From assembly GCF_001457655.1 (NCBI RefSeq), contig NZ_LN831035.1, positions 620,001 to 684,000 of the forward strand: a DNA stretch of 64,000 nt. Reading direction: 5' to 3'. Source of the DNA: Haemophilus influenzae (GTDB taxonomy: Bacteria; Pseudomonadota; Gammaproteobacteria; Enterobacterales; Pasteurellaceae). The position numbers and the translations under genes were made by a program. This document shows positions 44,093 to 53,271 of the stretch, piece by piece (the stretch's first letter is position 1; each line of letters starts with the position of its first letter). The notes beneath the pieces were generated by a model, which made no database searches, was not told the DNA's origin, and saw only the letters and a list, made by a program, of their open reading frames with translations.

Positions 44093-44134
44093 AGTGCGGT
44101 CTTTTTTTATTGGCATATACAGACACATACATTA

Positions 44135-44310
44135 GGACTGACTGACTATCTGATGATAGCTCGATGGTAGTCCTAAGCTATGTTTTATGGATAAAACAAA
44201 AATATATCGAGTGATTTTTATAAAGAATCGTGACGGCAAAAGGTACTCCTGAGGGGATACCCCTTTCCACGGGGTTTCGGGCGCGCGGTTTTCGACAGTT
44301 TTTTAGGTTT
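44135..44310 (+). other. cos-like packaging region
   Basis: A non-coding stretch just before the terminase genes. It has an AGGACT/AGTCCT stem enclosing CTATC/GATAG (44,135-44,175). A G+C-rich core GGGGTTTCGGGCGCGCGGTT (from about 44,266) is followed by TTCGACAGTTTTTT. The core resembles the lambda cosN surround (CGGGGCGGCGACC, CGCGGGTTTTCGC). Placement matches the cos of lambda. The nick sites cannot be fixed by eye. Confidence 0.55.
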
Positions 44311-44360
44311 CTAGTCATCATCATCTTTTCCCTTTTTTGGGCATTTTAACGGTCTCGGCT

Positions 44361-44834
44361 ATGGATAATTTATACGACTTAAAACTCAATATAAATCAGA
44401 TCGCCGAACTGGTCGGAATGCATCGGCAAACCGTGTCACAAAGGCTTGCAGGACTAACGCCAGCTATTGGCAGTAATTCCAAATTAAAGCTCTATGCACT
44501 ATCTGATTTAATCAAAATCGGACTTGCCGAAAAAATGACGGCGGATGTTGATAGCTTGTCACCTGTTGAGAGACGAGCATTTTGGCAAGCGGAAAACGAA
44601 AGACTAAAATACGAGCGAGATACAGGCGAACTGGTGCCATCATTTGAAGTTGCTCAAGAGATGGGATTTTTGGCTAAAGCTGTTGTGCAATCACTTGATA
44701 CATTGCCAGATATTTTAGAGCGTGATTGTGCGTTAACTCCAGCACAATTAACTCGTGTAATACAGGTGATTGATGACGTTAAATCGCAAATGTCATTACA
44801 TATACAGGCTGGCGATAATAAATCAGAGGAGTAG
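44361..44834 (+). CDS. Terminase small subunit, Nu1-like
   Basis: A 157-residue protein with an N-terminal winged helix (NINQIAELVGMHRQTVSQRL) and a helical dimerisation region (FWQAENERLKYERDTGELVP), the plan of lambda Nu1/DUF1441 subunits that recognise cos. The internal ATG (MDNLYDLKLN) is preferred to an upstream TTG with no ribosome site. It is followed 2 nt later by the large subunit. Confidence 0.85.
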   Translation: MDNLYDLKLNINQIAELVGMHRQTVSQRLAGLTPAIGSNSKLKLYALSDLIKIGLAEKMTADVDSLSPVERRAFWQAENERLKYERDTGELVPSFEVAQEMGFLAKAVVQSLDTLPDILERDCALTPAQLTRVIQVIDDVKSQMSLHIQAGDNKSEE

Positions 44835-44836
44835 TC

Positions 44837-46960
44837 ATGTTTGCATCAGCTAAAGATATTAGGCGAGATATTGCAAATCTACTTAAACCGCCTCGCCGAA
44901 TGAAAGTGTCGGAAGCCGTAGCGGAATATATGCGCGTGCCTGTTGGTGGGGGTAACTCTGTTAAATGGGATAAAGATACTGCTGCATATATGTTAGATCC
45001 GATGGACTGCCTAAACTCTCGTGAGTATGACGCAGTTATTTTTGTTGGACCAGCTCGTACTGGTAAAACAATCGGATTGATTGATGGCTGGATAACCTAT
45101 GCGATTATTTGCGATCCGTCAGATTTCCTCTTGGTGCAACTTACACAAGAGAAAGCCAGTGAGCATAGTCGTAAACGTTTAGACCGCACTTTTAGATGCT
45201 CGCCTGAGATTGCAAAAAGATTAAGCCCGCGTAAAAACGATAACAATGTCCACGATAAATATTTTAGGGCAGGTAATCTATTAAAAATTGGCTGGCCGTC
45301 AATCAACGTATTGTCATCATCAGATTATAAATACGTTGCATTAACAGACTATGACCGATGGCCCGATGATGTGGACGGCGAGGGTGACGGATTTAGTTTA
45401 GCGTCCAAACGGACGACTACATTTATGAGTGCCGGTATGACACTTGTAGAGAGTTCGCCAGGAAAGGATATTGTTGATATAAAACATCATCCAAAAACTA
45501 CTCACGAGGCACCGCCAACAACAGGTATTTTGTCACTATATAACCGTGGCGATAGACGCAGATTCTATTGGCAATATCCACATTGTAAAGAATGGTTTGA
45601 GCCATCAATGGCAAATATGGTCGGCTATCGAGATGATACTGATTATGTTAAGGCAAGCGAAAACGCTCGTTTACAATGCCCGCATTGTCAATCTCTCGTA
45701 GATCCTGACAAGAAACGCGCATTAAACATTGGCGGCAAATGGCTAAAAGAAGGACAAACGATAGATAAAGACGGTGTAATCCATGGCGAGGGAAGAAACT
45801 CTCGTATTGCATCATTTTGGCTGGAAGGCCCTGCCGCCGCTTATCAAACATGGGCGCAATTAACTTATAAATTACTCACTGCTGAACATGAATTTGAAAT
45901 GACTGGCAGTGAAGAAACGCTAAAGGCAGTAACAAATACAGACTGGGGATTGCCTTATTTACCACGCTCCGCACTTGAGCAACGCCGAAGTGATGAGCTG
46001 ATGGAGCGGCGAGAAGATACAGAAAAAAGAACGGTACCTTATGGGTGCCGTTTTTTATTGGCTGCAGTTGATGTACAGGGTGGGCGGAATCGCCGTTTTG
46101 TCGTCCAAATTGTTGGATATGGTGAAAACAGCGAACGGTGGCTCATTGATAGATACAACATTAAATCATCAATGCGGAGCAATTCCGATGGAGAAAGTCT
46201 CCCGATTGATCCGTCCGCCTACCCTGAGGATTGGGATTTACTCATCAGTGATGTGCTTAATAAGCAATATCGTATTGAGGGATTAGACGGAGGAGTCATG
46301 CCAATCCTTGCAATGGCGGTGGATAGTGGCGGTGAGGACGGTGTAACAGATAACGCCTATAAGTTTTGGCGTAGATGCAAACGAGATGGCATATCAAAAC
46401 AAGTGTATCTCGTTAAAGGTGATAGTACCAAACGCCAAAAACTGATTTCTCGAACTTATCCTGATAACACCTCACGGTCAGATCGTCATGCTAAAGCACG
46501 AGGTGATGTGCCGCTATACCTACTTCAAACAGACCAACTCAAAGATCGCATTAGTAACGCACTAAGCCGTGAGACTATCGGGGCTAACTATATCCATTTT
46601 CCGTCGTGGCTTGGCGAATGGTTTTTTGATGAATTGACCTATGAGGAGCGAGGACAAGACGGTAAGTGGCGCAAACCAGGCAAAGGTAACAATGAGGCAT
46701 TTGACTTATTTTGCTATGCCCATGCGATCGCTATTTTGCGTGGTTATGAGCGTATTAAGTGGGGCGATGAGGACAATGTCCCATACTGGGCGAAATTGCC
46801 AAGTGTAAACCCTAACGTGATCCGCAAAGAATCATCCGCACCAGAAGAAGCTGAAAGTGCGGTAGAAATTGAACAAGTAAAACCAAAGCCACAGCCTAAA
46901 CCTAAGCAAAAAAATAGCTGGTTAAGCGGTGGTGACAAGAAATCTGGAGGATGGCTGTGA
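44837..46960 (+). CDS. Terminase large subunit, GpA family
   Basis: A 707-residue packaging motor and cos-cleaving nuclease. The ATPase P-loop is VGPARTGKTIGLIDG (near residues 70-84). LTDYDRWPDDVDGEGDGFSL and LVESSPGKD follow, and the C-terminal endonuclease includes AVDVQGGR with its conserved Asp and IDRYNIKSS. A zinc-type CPHCQSLVDPDKK also fits the family. The GpA length and order (Nu1-A-W-B) match lambda. Confidence 0.94.
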   Translation: MFASAKDIRRDIANLLKPPRRMKVSEAVAEYMRVPVGGGNSVKWDKDTAAYMLDPMDCLNSREYDAVIFVGPARTGKTIGLIDGWITYAIICDPSDFLLVQLTQEKASEHSRKRLDRTFRCSPEIAKRLSPRKNDNNVHDKYFRAGNLLKIGWPSINVLSSSDYKYVALTDYDRWPDDVDGEGDGFSLASKRTTTFMSAGMTLVESSPGKDIVDIKHHPKTTHEAPPTTGILSLYNRGDRRRFYWQYPHCKEWFEPSMANMVGYRDDTDYVKASENARLQCPHCQSLVDPDKKRALNIGGKWLKEGQTIDKDGVIHGEGRNSRIASFWLEGPAAAYQTWAQLTYKLLTAEHEFEMTGSEETLKAVTNTDWGLPYLPRSALEQRRSDELMERREDTEKRTVPYGCRFLLAAVDVQGGRNRRFVVQIVGYGENSERWLIDRYNIKSSMRSNSDGESLPIDPSAYPEDWDLLISDVLNKQYRIEGLDGGVMPILAMAVDSGGEDGVTDNAYKFWRRCKRDGISKQVYLVKGDSTKRQKLISRTYPDNTSRSDRHAKARGDVPLYLLQTDQLKDRISNALSRETIGANYIHFPSWLGEWFFDELTYEERGQDGKWRKPGKGNNEAFDLFCYAHAIAILRGYERIKWGDEDNVPYWAKLPSVNPNVIRKESSAPEEAESAVEIEQVKPKPQPKPKQKNSWLSGGDKKSGGWL

Positions 46961-47193
46961 GCCGAAGCGAACAAATTGAACAAGTGCAGTTAATGCTCGA
47001 AGCGTGCGATAAAGCAATCCTTGACGTGCTAGCGGGGAAAACCGTTACATTTAACGGACGCAGCGTTACGCGCGAATCATTATCCGAAATCCGGAAGACG
47101 CGACAAACACTTAGAGAGGAGCTTGTCGAGTTAAAACGATTAGGCTCCGGTCGTAGTCGTTTTAAATACGCAAACCTTAATCCACGGTTTTAA
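46951..47193 (+). CDS. Head-tail connector protein, gpW-like
   Basis: An 80-residue protein (LMLEACDKAILDVLAGKTVT, then SLSEIRKTRQTLREELVELK) of the lambda W type that joins the portal and the tail connector. It overlaps the terminase gene by 10 nt and precedes the portal gene by 2 nt. Confidence 0.82.
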   Translation: MAVSRSEQIEQVQLMLEACDKAILDVLAGKTVTFNGRSVTRESLSEIRKTRQTLREELVELKRLGSGRSRFKYANLNPRF

Positions 47194-47195
47194 AA

Positions 47196-48719
47196 ATGAA
47201 TATCTTTGAAAAAACAATAGCTTTTTTTGCCCCTGCGCAAGCGGCAAAGAGGGCGAAAAGCCGTTATGTGCTGAATGCGTATGAGGCGGCTATGCCAAAC
47301 CGTACGCACAAAGCAAAACGCGAAAGCCAAGGCGCTAACGTATCGACCAAACAAAGTGCAGTCAGTTTGCGAGAACAAGCTCGAGCATTAGACCAAAATC
47401 ACGATATTGTGATCGGGATTTTGGACAAGATGGAAGAACGTGTTATTGGCTCGCGAGGTATCCACATTGAACCACAGCCGATGAATTTAAACGGTGATGT
47501 GAATGAAACCTTAGCTGAACAAATCCGCAAAAAATGGGCGGAATGGTCTATCTGTCCTGAAGTGACAGGACAATTTACTCGCCCCGAACTTGAGCGGATG
47601 TTGTTACGCACGTGGCTCCGTGATGGGGAAGTGTTTATCCAACTTGTGCGAGGCAGTGTAGCTGGTCTCAATCACAGTACTAAAATCGCATTTAGCCTTG
47701 AGGCGTTAGAGCCTGATTTTGTGCCGATGAATACTCTTGATACGGCAAATTTAATTCAAGGGGTAGAGCTTGACGCATGGCGTCGTCCTAAGTCGTACCG
47801 TGTTTACATGGACAACCCCCAAGAAAATAACCGCACTTACGGGCGAGTTAAATCGGTGCCGGCAGAAAATATGTTGCACCTTGCGTTTAAAAAACGCTTG
47901 CACCAGTTGCGTGGCGTATCGATGTTGCACGGTGTAATTATCCGACTTGCTGACCTTAAAGATTATGAGGAAAGCGAGCGTGTGGCCGCACGAATTGCCG
48001 CCGCCTTTACGATGTACATCAAAAAAGGTGATGCCGCACTCTACGGAGATAATGAGGATTACAGTGCAGACAGTCCGGAGCGAGATTTTGAGATTGCTCC
48101 CGGTGCAATCATTGATGATTTAAAACCCGGTGAGGACATCGGGTTAATCAATTCTAATCGCCCAAATGTGAACCTAGAAACCTTTAGGAATGGACAATTA
48201 AGAGCAACAGCAGCGGGGACTCGCTCAAGTTACTCAAGCATTGCTCGTGACTATAACGGGACTTACTCAAGCCAGCGCCAAGAGTTGGTGGAGAGCTTTG
48301 AGGGTTACTCCGTTTTACAAGATACCTTTGTTGCGCACATCTCACGCCCGATATACAGAGAATGGCTAAAAATGGCGATTGTCAGCGGTGAAATTGATGT
48401 GCCAGTCGATATTGATCCTGCATCACTTTATAACGCTGTTTATAGTGGCCCAGTGATGCCGTGGATAGACCCGACAAAAGAGGCGCAAGCGTGGAAAGAG
48501 CGCATCAAAGGTGGATTAGCGACCGAAAGCCAAGCAGTACGAGCAAGCGGCAGCAACCCGGCAGAAGTTAAACGCAGACGTAGAGTTGAGGTTGAGGAAA
48601 ACCGCAAATTTGGTCTCAAGTTTGACACTGATTTAACTAACACAGGTACGACAAATGACAAAACAAAAAATGATTCTGTCGCCGGTGGCGATGGCAACGA
48701 GCGCAACAAAGACGAATAA
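47196..48719 (+). CDS. Portal protein (lambda B family)
   Basis: A 507-residue lambda-type portal that forms the 12-subunit ring at the DNA entry vertex. Typical blocks are SREQARAL-like VSLREQARALDQNHDIVIGI, EERVIGSRGIHIEPQP, DGEVFIQLVRG, ENMLHLAFKKRLHQLRGVSM and the C-terminal SSYSSIARDYNGTYSSQRQE. Confidence 0.94.
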   Translation: MNIFEKTIAFFAPAQAAKRAKSRYVLNAYEAAMPNRTHKAKRESQGANVSTKQSAVSLREQARALDQNHDIVIGILDKMEERVIGSRGIHIEPQPMNLNGDVNETLAEQIRKKWAEWSICPEVTGQFTRPELERMLLRTWLRDGEVFIQLVRGSVAGLNHSTKIAFSLEALEPDFVPMNTLDTANLIQGVELDAWRRPKSYRVYMDNPQENNRTYGRVKSVPAENMLHLAFKKRLHQLRGVSMLHGVIIRLADLKDYEESERVAARIAAAFTMYIKKGDAALYGDNEDYSADSPERDFEIAPGAIIDDLKPGEDIGLINSNRPNVNLETFRNGQLRATAAGTRSSYSSIARDYNGTYSSQRQELVESFEGYSVLQDTFVAHISRPIYREWLKMAIVSGEIDVPVDIDPASLYNAVYSGPVMPWIDPTKEAQAWKERIKGGLATESQAVRASGSNPAEVKRRRRVEVEENRKFGLKFDTDLTNTGTTNDKTKNDSVAGGDGNERNKDE

Positions 48720-50697
48720 CCAGTCTTGGTACTCAATCAAAGCCAAAGCCAACGATACGGCAGAGATCTCAATTTACGATGAGATCGGATTTTGGGGCGT
48801 ATCTGCTGCGAGCTTTGCGCAGGATTTAAAAGACTGCGGAAACAACATTAAGCAGATTAACCTACACATCCACTCACCAGGTGGTGATGTTTTTGATGGG
48901 ATCGCGATTTACAACTTGCTAAAAAATCACCCTGCAAAGGTGACAGTTTACATTGACGGCTTGGCGGCAAGTATGGCGAGCGTTATTGCGATGGCGGGCA
49001 ATGAGGTAATCATGCCGGAAAATGCAATGATGATGATCCACAAGCCTTGGGGCATCCAAGGTGGCGATGCTGAGGATATGCGCAAGTATGCCGACTTATT
49101 AGACAAGGTCGAAAATACGCTAATCCCAGCTTATGCAAGCAAAACAGGAAAAACACCTGAAGAATTAGCAGAAATGCTATCAGCAGAAACTTGGCTCAAC
49201 GGAAAAGAATGTGTTGAACAAGGATTTGCAGACAAACTAGCCGAACCACTTGTGGCGATGGCGTCTATTAAATCAAGAAAATTAGAGGACTTTGAAAATA
49301 TGCCAAAAGCAATGAAAGACATGTTGTTTAAGCCACAAGGCAACGCTGGCGCATCCGCACCACAAGCAACACCAACTCCTGCACAACCAGCACCAACTGA
49401 ACCGGTAAATCAAGCGCCGACAGCTCCGGTAGATAACACCGCACAAGTGCAGGCTGAATTAAATAAACGTAACGCCGACATTAAAGCGGTATTTGCACCG
49501 TTTGGTACTACGCACAATGATTTGTTAGTGGAGTGTTTAGGTGATTTATCAATTACCGCAGATCAAGCCAAAGACAAATTATTAGCAAAACTTGGTGCAG
49601 GCACAACCCCAAGTGCAGCAGTAACGCCTTATGCCGATAACGGTAACATTGTTGGTGATAGCGTGAAACAATCCTTATTGGCTCGTGCAGGTATCGACAA
49701 AGACAAAGTAAATGCTAAAGACAACGCCTACAATGCGATGACATTGCGTGAGCTTGCTCGTGCATCATTGGTTGATCGAGGTATTAGTGTATCGAGTCAA
49801 AATGCAATGAGCATGGTTGGTTTGGCATTTACTCACTCAAGCTCTGACTTTGGTCAGATCTTAATTGATGTAGCGCACAAATCCTTGCTTAAAGGTTGGG
49901 AAACCGCAGCGGAAAACTTTGATCAGTTTACATCTCGTGGCACATTAACCGACTTCCGCGCGGCGAAACGTGTTGGATTAGGTGACTTTGGTTACTTACC
50001 ACAAGTCGGTGAGGGTGAGGAGTACACCTACGGCACAATCGGCGATGAGGGCGCTAGCGTTGCATTAGCGACTTACGGGCAATTATTTAGCATTACTCGT
50101 CAAGCAATCATCAATGACGATATGCACTTGTTGACAAAAATCCCTGAAAAAATGGGACAAGCTGCACGTGCGACAATCGCTAAATTAGTGTTTGCGTTAT
50201 TAACCGGTAACGCGATTGCACAAGACGGCAAAGCGTTATTTGACGCATCTCACAAAAACACTTTAACCGGTGCCGCATTAGATGTAACCAATATTGATAA
50301 AGCAATTCAAATGATGAATGGATTTGTCAATACTCGTGGTGAACCATTAGCGATTGAGCCTGATTTTATGTTGTTACCAACCTCACTTTATACTCGTGCT
50401 AAACAAGTTCTAGGTTCGGCAAGTGTGGAGGGGGCTGATATCAATTCTGGCATTATCAATCCAATCCGTGACATTGTGCCGACAGTTAAATCCGCACGTT
50501 TACAAGTTGCCGATCCAAAATCTTGGTACTTAATCAACAAAGAGGCTATTGAAGTTTCTTACCTTGACGGCATTGATACGCCATACATGGAGCAACAACA
50601 AGGTTTCACTGTTGATGGCGTATCTACCAAGGTGCGCATTGATGCAGGTGTTAATGTAATTGACTACCGTGGCATTGTAAAAGTTACCAATAAGTAA
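48655..50697 (+). CDS. Fused ClpP-like prohead protease and major capsid protein
   Basis: A 680-residue protein. Residues about 25-205 are a ClpP/S49-like maturation protease: HIHSPGGDVFDGIAIYN, catalytic Ser106 in DGLAASMASVIAMAG, and His129 in MMIHKPWG. A Pro/Ala/Gln-rich linker and helical scaffold-like segment (about 235-340) follow. The capsid domain is from about 340 (FTSRGTLTDFRAAKRVGLGD, GQLFSITRQAIINDDM, SYLDGIDTPYMEQQ). Fusion of protease, scaffold and capsid in one frame implies self-processing. The start overlaps the portal gene by 65 nt; an ATG 12 codons later is also possible. Confidence 0.9.
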   Translation: MTKQKMILSPVAMATSATKTNNQSWYSIKAKANDTAEISIYDEIGFWGVSAASFAQDLKDCGNNIKQINLHIHSPGGDVFDGIAIYNLLKNHPAKVTVYIDGLAASMASVIAMAGNEVIMPENAMMMIHKPWGIQGGDAEDMRKYADLLDKVENTLIPAYASKTGKTPEELAEMLSAETWLNGKECVEQGFADKLAEPLVAMASIKSRKLEDFENMPKAMKDMLFKPQGNAGASAPQATPTPAQPAPTEPVNQAPTAPVDNTAQVQAELNKRNADIKAVFAPFGTTHNDLLVECLGDLSITADQAKDKLLAKLGAGTTPSAAVTPYADNGNIVGDSVKQSLLARAGIDKDKVNAKDNAYNAMTLRELARASLVDRGISVSSQNAMSMVGLAFTHSSSDFGQILIDVAHKSLLKGWETAAENFDQFTSRGTLTDFRAAKRVGLGDFGYLPQVGEGEEYTYGTIGDEGASVALATYGQLFSITRQAIINDDMHLLTKIPEKMGQAARATIAKLVFALLTGNAIAQDGKALFDASHKNTLTGAALDVTNIDKAIQMMNGFVNTRGEPLAIEPDFMLLPTSLYTRAKQVLGSASVEGADINSGIINPIRDIVPTVKSARLQVADPKSWYLINKEAIEVSYLDGIDTPYMEQQQGFTVDGVSTKVRIDAGVNVIDYRGIVKVTNK

Positions 50698-50716
50698 CTT
50701 AAATCGCCCTAAATAA

Positions 50717-50755
50717 CGACCGCACTTTTAAGCGAGGTGCGGTTTTTTATTATCA
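50717..50755 (+). terminator. Uptake-signal dyad terminator after the capsid gene
   Basis: ACCGCAC and GTGCGGT form a stem, followed by TTTTTTATTAT, in the 78-nt gap before the next gene. It may lower distal expression relative to capsid. Confidence 0.55.
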
Positions 50756-50775
50756 AAATTAAAGGATCATTAAAT

Positions 50776-51099
50776 ATGGCTAAAAACTATATGCAAGACG
50801 GAAACACCGTGCGTTTTACCGCTGCCGCTGCCGTAAAAAGCGGTGATGTAGTGATGTTAGAAAACCTTGCGGCGATTGCTGTTGCCGACGTGGAAAAATC
50901 CGCCGTTGGTGTTGGTTTGACTACCGGTGTATTTACCGTTAAAGCAAAAGCGGCTGACGACATCAAACAAGGTGCGATCGTGTACTGGTCTGCAACTGAC
51001 GGAGCAACAACTACCGCAGGTAGTAACAAGCGTTTAGGTATTGCTTGGCATGCTAGTGGCGTATCGATGGGCACTGTAGATGTCAAGATCAACGCTTAG
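50776..51099 (+). CDS. Capsid decoration-like protein (DUF2190)
   Basis: A 107-residue beta-rich protein starting MAKNYMQDGNTVRFTAAAAV with AVGVGLTTGVFTVKAKAADD and GAIVYWSATDGATTTAGSNK, the DUF2190 pattern. Members lie next to capsid genes and are thought to be cement proteins stabilising the shell, the role of lambda D. The ATG with AAAGGA is chosen over an upstream in-frame codon. Confidence 0.85.
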   Translation: MAKNYMQDGNTVRFTAAAAVKSGDVVMLENLAAIAVADVEKSAVGVGLTTGVFTVKAKAADDIKQGAIVYWSATDGATTTAGSNKRLGIAWHASGVSMGTVDVKINA

Positions 51100-51391
51100 T
51101 CCGTTTGATGACGCACTCGCACAGGCGGACAAAGTCATATCAGATGTGATGATGTCCGTCTATGTTATCAACGGCAAAAAATACAAAGCGGTGCTTGATG
51201 AAAGCCCAAAACTAATGAGTGGCAATTACACCGATGATTACTTAATTAATGGCACGACGCGTACTCTCACTCTTTTTAAAGCATCAGGATATAAGCCAAA
51301 ACTTGGAGATATCATTATTTCTTCAACAGAGGAATATGTTGTGCGAGGGTTTAGTTTTGAAGATGGGAAGATCGTGCTGCAATTGGAGTAA
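51080..51391 (+). CDS. Head-tail attachment protein, FII-like
   Basis: A 103-residue protein (SPFDDALAQADKVISDVMMS, GYKPKLGDIIISSTEEYVVR, ending GKIVLQLE). Placement between the decoration protein and tail protein Z, the size, and the final beta strands fit the lambda FII neck protein. It overlaps the preceding gene by 20 nt. Confidence 0.7.
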   Translation: MSRSTLSPFDDALAQADKVISDVMMSVYVINGKKYKAVLDESPKLMSGNYTDDYLINGTTRTLTLFKASGYKPKLGDIIISSTEEYVVRGFSFEDGKIVLQLE

Positions 51392-51393
51392 AT

Positions 51394-51924
51394 ATGGCGG
51401 TGAAAATTGAAGGGATGGCAGCATTACAAGCTAATATCCAAAAACTGGCTAATCAAGTCGCGCCTAAAGCGGCAGCAAAAGCGATTAATAAGGTGGCGAG
51501 AAGTGCAATCAAAAATGGAACAAAAAATGTATCCAAAGAGATTCATGTGCCAGCTAAATTAATCCGTAAGCGAACTCGATTATCCCAAAAAGCAACAGCG
51601 AATCGACCAGTTGCAAAAATACGAGTTGATAGAAGAAATTTACCATTAATTCGATTATTGGAAAACCCTAGACGAACCATGCGAGCGAGTAAAGGGCAAA
51701 TTAGAATAGGCAAATATCAAATACAACGCGGTTTTATTCAAACTCTAGCAAATGGTCGTAAACACGTTATGCAGCGACAAGGTAAAGAGCGGTATTCAAT
51801 TGATGTTGTTAAGATTCCGTTATCTAGACCATTAACAACGGCTTTCCATAATGAGTTAAAAGATTATTCAAGTCAGATCAAAGTCGAACTGACAAGAGAG
51901 TTGAGTGACATTTTAAAAAAATAG
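51394..51924 (+). CDS. Minor tail protein Z
   Basis: A 176-residue basic protein of the lambda Z family (AKAINKVARSAIKNGTKNVS, EIHVPAKLIRKRTRLSQKA). Z acts at the head-proximal tail end and influences DNA position in the tail. It lies between FII- and U-like genes in lambda order. Confidence 0.9.
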   Translation: MAVKIEGMAALQANIQKLANQVAPKAAAKAINKVARSAIKNGTKNVSKEIHVPAKLIRKRTRLSQKATANRPVAKIRVDRRNLPLIRLLENPRRTMRASKGQIRIGKYQIQRGFIQTLANGRKHVMQRQGKERYSIDVVKIPLSRPLTTAFHNELKDYSSQIKVELTRELSDILKK

Positions 51925-51932
51925 AGGATTAA

Positions 51933-52343
51933 ATGCTAATTCATAAGAAGATTCGGCATCAAGTGTCGGATATGCTCAAAAGCAGTATAAAGGGTGTTGA
52001 GAATATTTATTCTGGGCGCCCTTTATTTATTGATATTGACCAAGAAAAAACAGCTATTGCAGTTTTTCTTGATGAGATTTCGTGCGAAGAGGTAGATCTC
52101 TGTCATCACGAATATACCGCAGCATTAAATATCGCAATTTATCTGAAAACAGCTTTAGGCGACGACACATTAGATGATATTGCAGACAAAATCAAAGAGC
52201 GATTAAGCGTAGCTATATCTAATGATGAATTATCGGAAAACATTTCCGAAATGACTCTTATTAGCTACGAATACGAGCAAGATACGACAAATCGTACTTG
52301 GTTCGTTTCTAACCTTAAATATCAAATTAAGTATGAGGACTAG
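51933..52343 (+). CDS. Tail terminator protein U
   Basis: A 136-residue protein of the gpU class (IHKKIRHQVSDMLKSSIKGV; KTAIAVFLDEISCEEVDLCH; HHEYTAALNIAIYLKT) that caps the growing tail tube and sets the joining end. It is flanked by Z and V, 8 nt and 2 nt away. Confidence 0.87.
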   Translation: MLIHKKIRHQVSDMLKSSIKGVENIYSGRPLFIDIDQEKTAIAVFLDEISCEEVDLCHHEYTAALNIAIYLKTALGDDTLDDIADKIKERLSVAISNDELSENISEMTLISYEYEQDTTNRTWFVSNLKYQIKYED

Positions 52344-52345
52344 AT

Positions 52346-52996
52346 ATGCCTACACAAACAACACCTTTTCAAGGCACTAAATTTTATTTGGGCACTGGTC
52401 TAACCGAAGGCAAAGCAGTCACAGCCGTAACGGTTAAGCCTAATGCAACCATTACATCAGCAGGGCATGGTGCCAAAGTAGGGGATTTTATTAAGCTAAC
52501 TGGTCTAGGTGCGCTTGATGGTTTTTATCCTGTGAAATCTATTGCAACAGATAAAATCACTCTTGCTGATGAGGTCGATTGGAGCGGTCAAGATGCACCA
52601 ACGGATTTTTCATCCGCAAAAGTGGCTGTCGTTAAATGGTCATCTAACTTTTGTGCCATTAAACAAATTGAAGGTGATGGTGACACTCTCGGCGAGGAGG
52701 ATATTACAACAATGTGCTCCGAGGGTACAGAAACAGAAGCAGGTGAGATTGAGTATGGCTCAATTAAATTAACATTCTTCTATGCACCAGGTACTGCAAT
52801 GCAAGCTGACTTGCGCAAGAAGTTTTATGCTAAAGAAACCTTCCCTTGGATGATGATATTGAAAAATGGTCAAGGTTCTCTTTACGGCACAGGATTTATC
52901 CAAACCTCACCAAATTTCAGTGGTGAAGTAAAAGGTAAATTTGAATCTGGTGTAACGATTAAAAAAGCAAAACGCGATTATCACTTACCAGCATAG
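52346..52996 (+). CDS. Major tail tube protein V
   Basis: A 216-residue tail tube protein of the lambda V/TTP fold: QTTPFQGTKFYLGTGLTEGK at the start, then FCAIKQIEGDGDTLGEEDIT and EYGSIKLTFFYAPG. The extra N-terminal segment with NATITSAGHGAKVGDFIKLT resembles an SH3-like insertion. A strong terminator and an uptake signal follow, consistent with high expression. Confidence 0.9.
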   Translation: MPTQTTPFQGTKFYLGTGLTEGKAVTAVTVKPNATITSAGHGAKVGDFIKLTGLGALDGFYPVKSIATDKITLADEVDWSGQDAPTDFSSAKVAVVKWSSNFCAIKQIEGDGDTLGEEDITTMCSEGTETEAGEIEYGSIKLTFFYAPGTAMQADLRKKFYAKETFPWMMILKNGQGSLYGTGFIQTSPNFSGEVKGKFESGVTIKKAKRDYHLPA

Positions 52997-53036
52997 CCGC
53001 AAAGTGCGGTGAATTTTGACTGCACTTTATAAAAAC

Positions 53037-53076
53037 TAAAACCCCGAAAGCAGCGAACTCTCGGGGTTTTTCATTC
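53037..53076 (+). terminator. Terminator after the major tail gene
   Basis: ACCCCGAAAG / CTCTCGGGGT-type stem with a short loop followed by TTTTTC. It separates U/V from the chaperone genes. Confidence 0.7.
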
Positions 53077-53154
53077 CAATTAAACCATACTTAAAAGGAA
53101 TAAACTTCATTGGAAATTATAACTAACTTTCTTCCTTTATTCAAGGAGCAAGCT

Positions 53155-53271
53155 ATGCAATATGGGTTATGGGAAACGACCTTAGCTTATTTAGTGTTAG
53201 GCGTATGTTTCATCATCGCTTGGCGACTCCCAAATATTATTAATTCAATTAAAAACAAAGGTGATAAATAA
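53155..53271 (+). CDS. Tiny single-span membrane protein
   Basis: Encodes 38 residues, MQYGLWETTLAYLVLGVCFI and a basic tail (PNIINSIKNKGDK). An AAGGAGC ribosome site precedes it, and its stop overlaps the G start (TAATG), so it should be translated with the chaperone. No homologue is known to me. Confidence 0.55.
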   Translation: MQYGLWETTLAYLVLGVCFIIAWRLPNIINSIKNKGDK

